Shown: one piece after another, positions 61,901-64,000 of the stretch
Layout of the letters: each line of letters starts with the position of its first letter
How positions within the stretch are numbered: position 1 is the first letter of the stretch
Assembly (NCBI RefSeq): GCF_900964775.1
Contig: NC_041806.1
Location: 27,493,488-27,557,487, forward strand
Source of the DNA: Scleropages formosus
Taxonomy: Eukaryota > Chordata > Actinopteri > Osteoglossiformes > Osteoglossidae
Reading direction: 5' to 3'
Length of the DNA stretch: 64,000 nt
The notes under the pieces: model-generated
The model's input: only the letters and a program-made list of their open reading frames with translations
Databases searched by the model: none
Told to the model about the DNA's origin: nothing
Program-made: the position numbers and the translations under genes

Positions 61901-64000
61901 GCCAGAATTTTTTTTTTTTAAAGAATTTTCTTTTTTAATATATAAAAACCCATTGAGTGTTTGGTCCTGCTCTGGACCAGCCTAATCTTTTATCCAGTCA
62001 AACTGTAGTCAGTACTGTGACAGTAGCACAGGGTGGGGGTTCTCAATTACTAGTTCTTCCAGTTTGCTCGAGAAATGTTTTGCATAAAGCCCATTTATTT
62101 CATTGATTATATGACAATCTTGCAGCTTCCTATAAACACCTCAGGCAGTTGTTGGGGTTCATGTTTTCTAAATATGTAGAGGCAATGACTGGAGACTTGG
62201 AATATGAGTGGGGAAAACTTAAACTGCTACAAAAGTGATAATTCAGTAGTTCTGAAAGGTGGCCTTTTAGACATCTTTAATAAGATGTCTTTCCCAGCCA
62301 TTGCAAACAAGCCCAAGGATCTGCAGGATGTTTGTCTACAATGACCTCTGTTGTATTGTGAGGCCAACCTAGAGACACCTAGTTTTCAGAAGTCTTAATT
62401 CCCAAGATTGTCTAGTATTTCTGAATTGTATTGGGGTATCCTAAAAGTCCATTATGAGACCTCCCTCGTTATTTCCCAACAACGCATTTTTTTGACTAGC
62501 ACAGAGCATTTCACCCTGTATTCTCTGCTTTTGAAAGGCAGCCTCGTGTGGTGTGTTTGGCTGCCACTCCTATACTCGACACTAAGACCAGATGCTACAT
62601 GTTGTGGCTCGCTGGTCAGTTGTGTTTAGGGTCTTCACTGAGTTTCAGGAAGTATACATTTGGGCTGTATCATAACTGCATGTAGTCAGATTAATGCAGA
62701 TTTTTTTTTTTTTTTTTAAACAAACGAAGTTGTGTGTAAATATATTTCCATTTTAGGTCAATTTTAAAATGGGAATATATCAAGCAAAATCTGTGTACTA
62801 CAATTCCACAGGCTCATACTAACTGTCCTTAATTTCTCTCCTACAGCAGTACTGCTATGCCAGTCCTGTCTGCATTCTCTTAAGAGTGCAGCAACACGTC
62901 CTGTGTAGGTTATGGTGAATACACATAAAAGTGTGCGCTGTCAGTTTTGTCAGGGGCCCTTAGGGCTAGACAGGCTGTCATGGCATAATAAGAGCCTCCA
63001 AAATCCACCCTGGCCACAACAATTCTCAGTAATAATAACCGCAAGCCAGTTTTCAGGTTTTAGGACACTAAATGTAGAAATACCTCAATGTTTAATCACT
63101 TATCACATTTATCCGTCCATGTTTTTGGAATCTACACGTAATTGGATTACGCATCCGTGAATTTTGCCCGTACTAAGGCCTTCACAAATACAGCCCCTGT
63201 GATGTGGCATTCAAATAGTCCTGCATTCTATTGTTGGGACGGTAGTATTGTGTGAGAGGGGAAATAAGGTTTTATAATTTAGTGTTAGTTGCATCACAAA
63301 CTACATATATACATCCTTTATTTTTAAATGGCAAAGTAAAAAGTTACTGCAGCTATACAAATTGAAGTAATCCTACATTTTTTATATGTAGTTTGAGCAC
63401 AAGGAGGATTTAGATTTTTTTTTTCTGAGTAACATAAAAACAGGTGGTATGCTTTGTGTGTGAGTTACAACCCTTTCCAAAGTGTTACTAATGGTAAAGA
63501 GAATTTTCTAGGCTTCTTTTCTGCCGGTTGAAGTCGACTGCAGAAGGACCCTGGCACAGAGAGTGTACGTATTCTGGAGAGCACAGCCCAGGACCCCAGC
63601 ATCATTGATGGCTTCACCCCTCTCCTTGTCTCCTCTTGCAAAACTCAGCTGTTTCTCATACTTGCCTGTTCTTAGACCTGAGTTATGTTTTTAAAAGGAT
63701 GTTTTTAAGATTGTATGTAGGAATGTCTTGTGATATATCTTAAATGGAAGAAACCACAGCTGAACAGTAAGTTTTGAGTAAGGGCAAGGGCCCCAATAAA
63801 AATTTGATGTTGGTAAAAATCGAAGCTAGGTGGCTGTACTGTGTTTGCTGTGTATCTTCAAGGGTGGGAGGGAGGGTTACGTGCTGCTCAACTGACCGTT
63901 CCATTTCTTGTTGGTGCTTTTTTCGCGCAGGAGGCAAAACACCAGACCCCAAACTTCAGGCACGGACATACATGGACGTCATGAGAGAGCAGCACCTCAC
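58923..64000 (+). CDS. sf3b1: Splicing factor 3b subunit 1 (SF3B1), N-terminal exons
   Basis: The largest SF3b protein of the U2 snRNP, needed for branch-point recognition. Exons: 58,923-58,950; 59,856-60,028; 60,117-60,218; 60,391-60,505; 63,931 to beyond 64,000, with GT/AG borders and matching phases. The first 162 residues are present: [100 protein letters not shown], then [12 protein letters not shown]. This is close to the human N terminus. The HEAT-repeat part, about 1,300 residues in all, lies outside the window. Intron 4 is by far the longest here at 3.4 kb. Confidence 0.96.
60506..63930 (+). other. sf3b1: SF3B1 intron 4
   Basis: Noncoding, with T-runs (60,741, 61,912, 62,701) and no SINE, LINE or DNA transposon that I can recognise, in contrast to the repeat-rich spacers elsewhere. 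AATAAA occurs at about 61,828-61,833 and 63,795-63,800. If not spliced, the frame continues [10 protein letters not shown] and stops at 60,537. Confidence 0.6.

Overview
This window looks like nuclear DNA of a ray-finned (teleost) fish. Four intron-containing vertebrate genes lie in the order HSPE1-HSPD1-COQ10B-SF3B1, next to a replication-dependent histone cluster, and the spacers carry typical fish repeats: tRNA-derived SINEs, L2, CR1/Rex1-like, Rex3-like and R4-clade LINEs, a Tc1/mariner element and a chromodomain Ty3/Gypsy element. I cannot fix the species.

Layout. 1-6,200: an H3 promoter pointing off the left edge, then H2A and H1 on the minus strand, followed by SINE and LINE insertions. 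6,200-20,560: a block of transposable elements (a LINE-ORF1-like element with a U2 snRNA-like head, an R4-clade LINE, an L2 LINE with a nested SINE, and a young Gypsy element with two LTRs). 20,690-23,240: a decayed H2A and H3 pair on the plus strand. 26,460-28,130: H4 and H2B on the plus strand. 28,813-30,686: a second U2-headed element. 30,746-36,140: H4, H3, H2A and H1, all on the minus strand. 36,000-39,980: a duplicated H1 upstream flank, SINEs and a third U2-headed remnant. 41,254-49,115: HSPE1 (minus) and HSPD1 (plus), head to head around a promoter with heat-shock elements. 50,984-52,507: a Tc1-like transposon. 54,265-58,301: COQ10B (minus). 58,923 to the end: the first five exons of SF3B1 (plus), which runs out of the window.

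How it fits together. The histone genes are intronless and end in the histone 3' stem-loop, usually with a purine-rich downstream element, so they are S-phase mRNAs without poly(A). The H3-H2A-H1 unit occurs twice in the same order and once as an inverted, decayed H2A-H3 pair. The two H1 genes and about 2 kb of their upstream flank are almost identical, while the adjoining H2A side is clearly diverged, which suggests recent gene conversion or partial re-duplication. HSPE1 and HSPD1 encode the co-chaperonin and chaperonin of one mitochondrial folding machine and share one promoter region.

The most unusual observation is a family of roughly 1.9-kb elements with a zinc-knuckle ORF1-like gene and no reverse transcriptase. 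All three copies whose 5' end is present begin with a sequence resembling the first ~40 nt of U2 snRNA, and one copy is flanked by a clear 21-bp target-site duplication.
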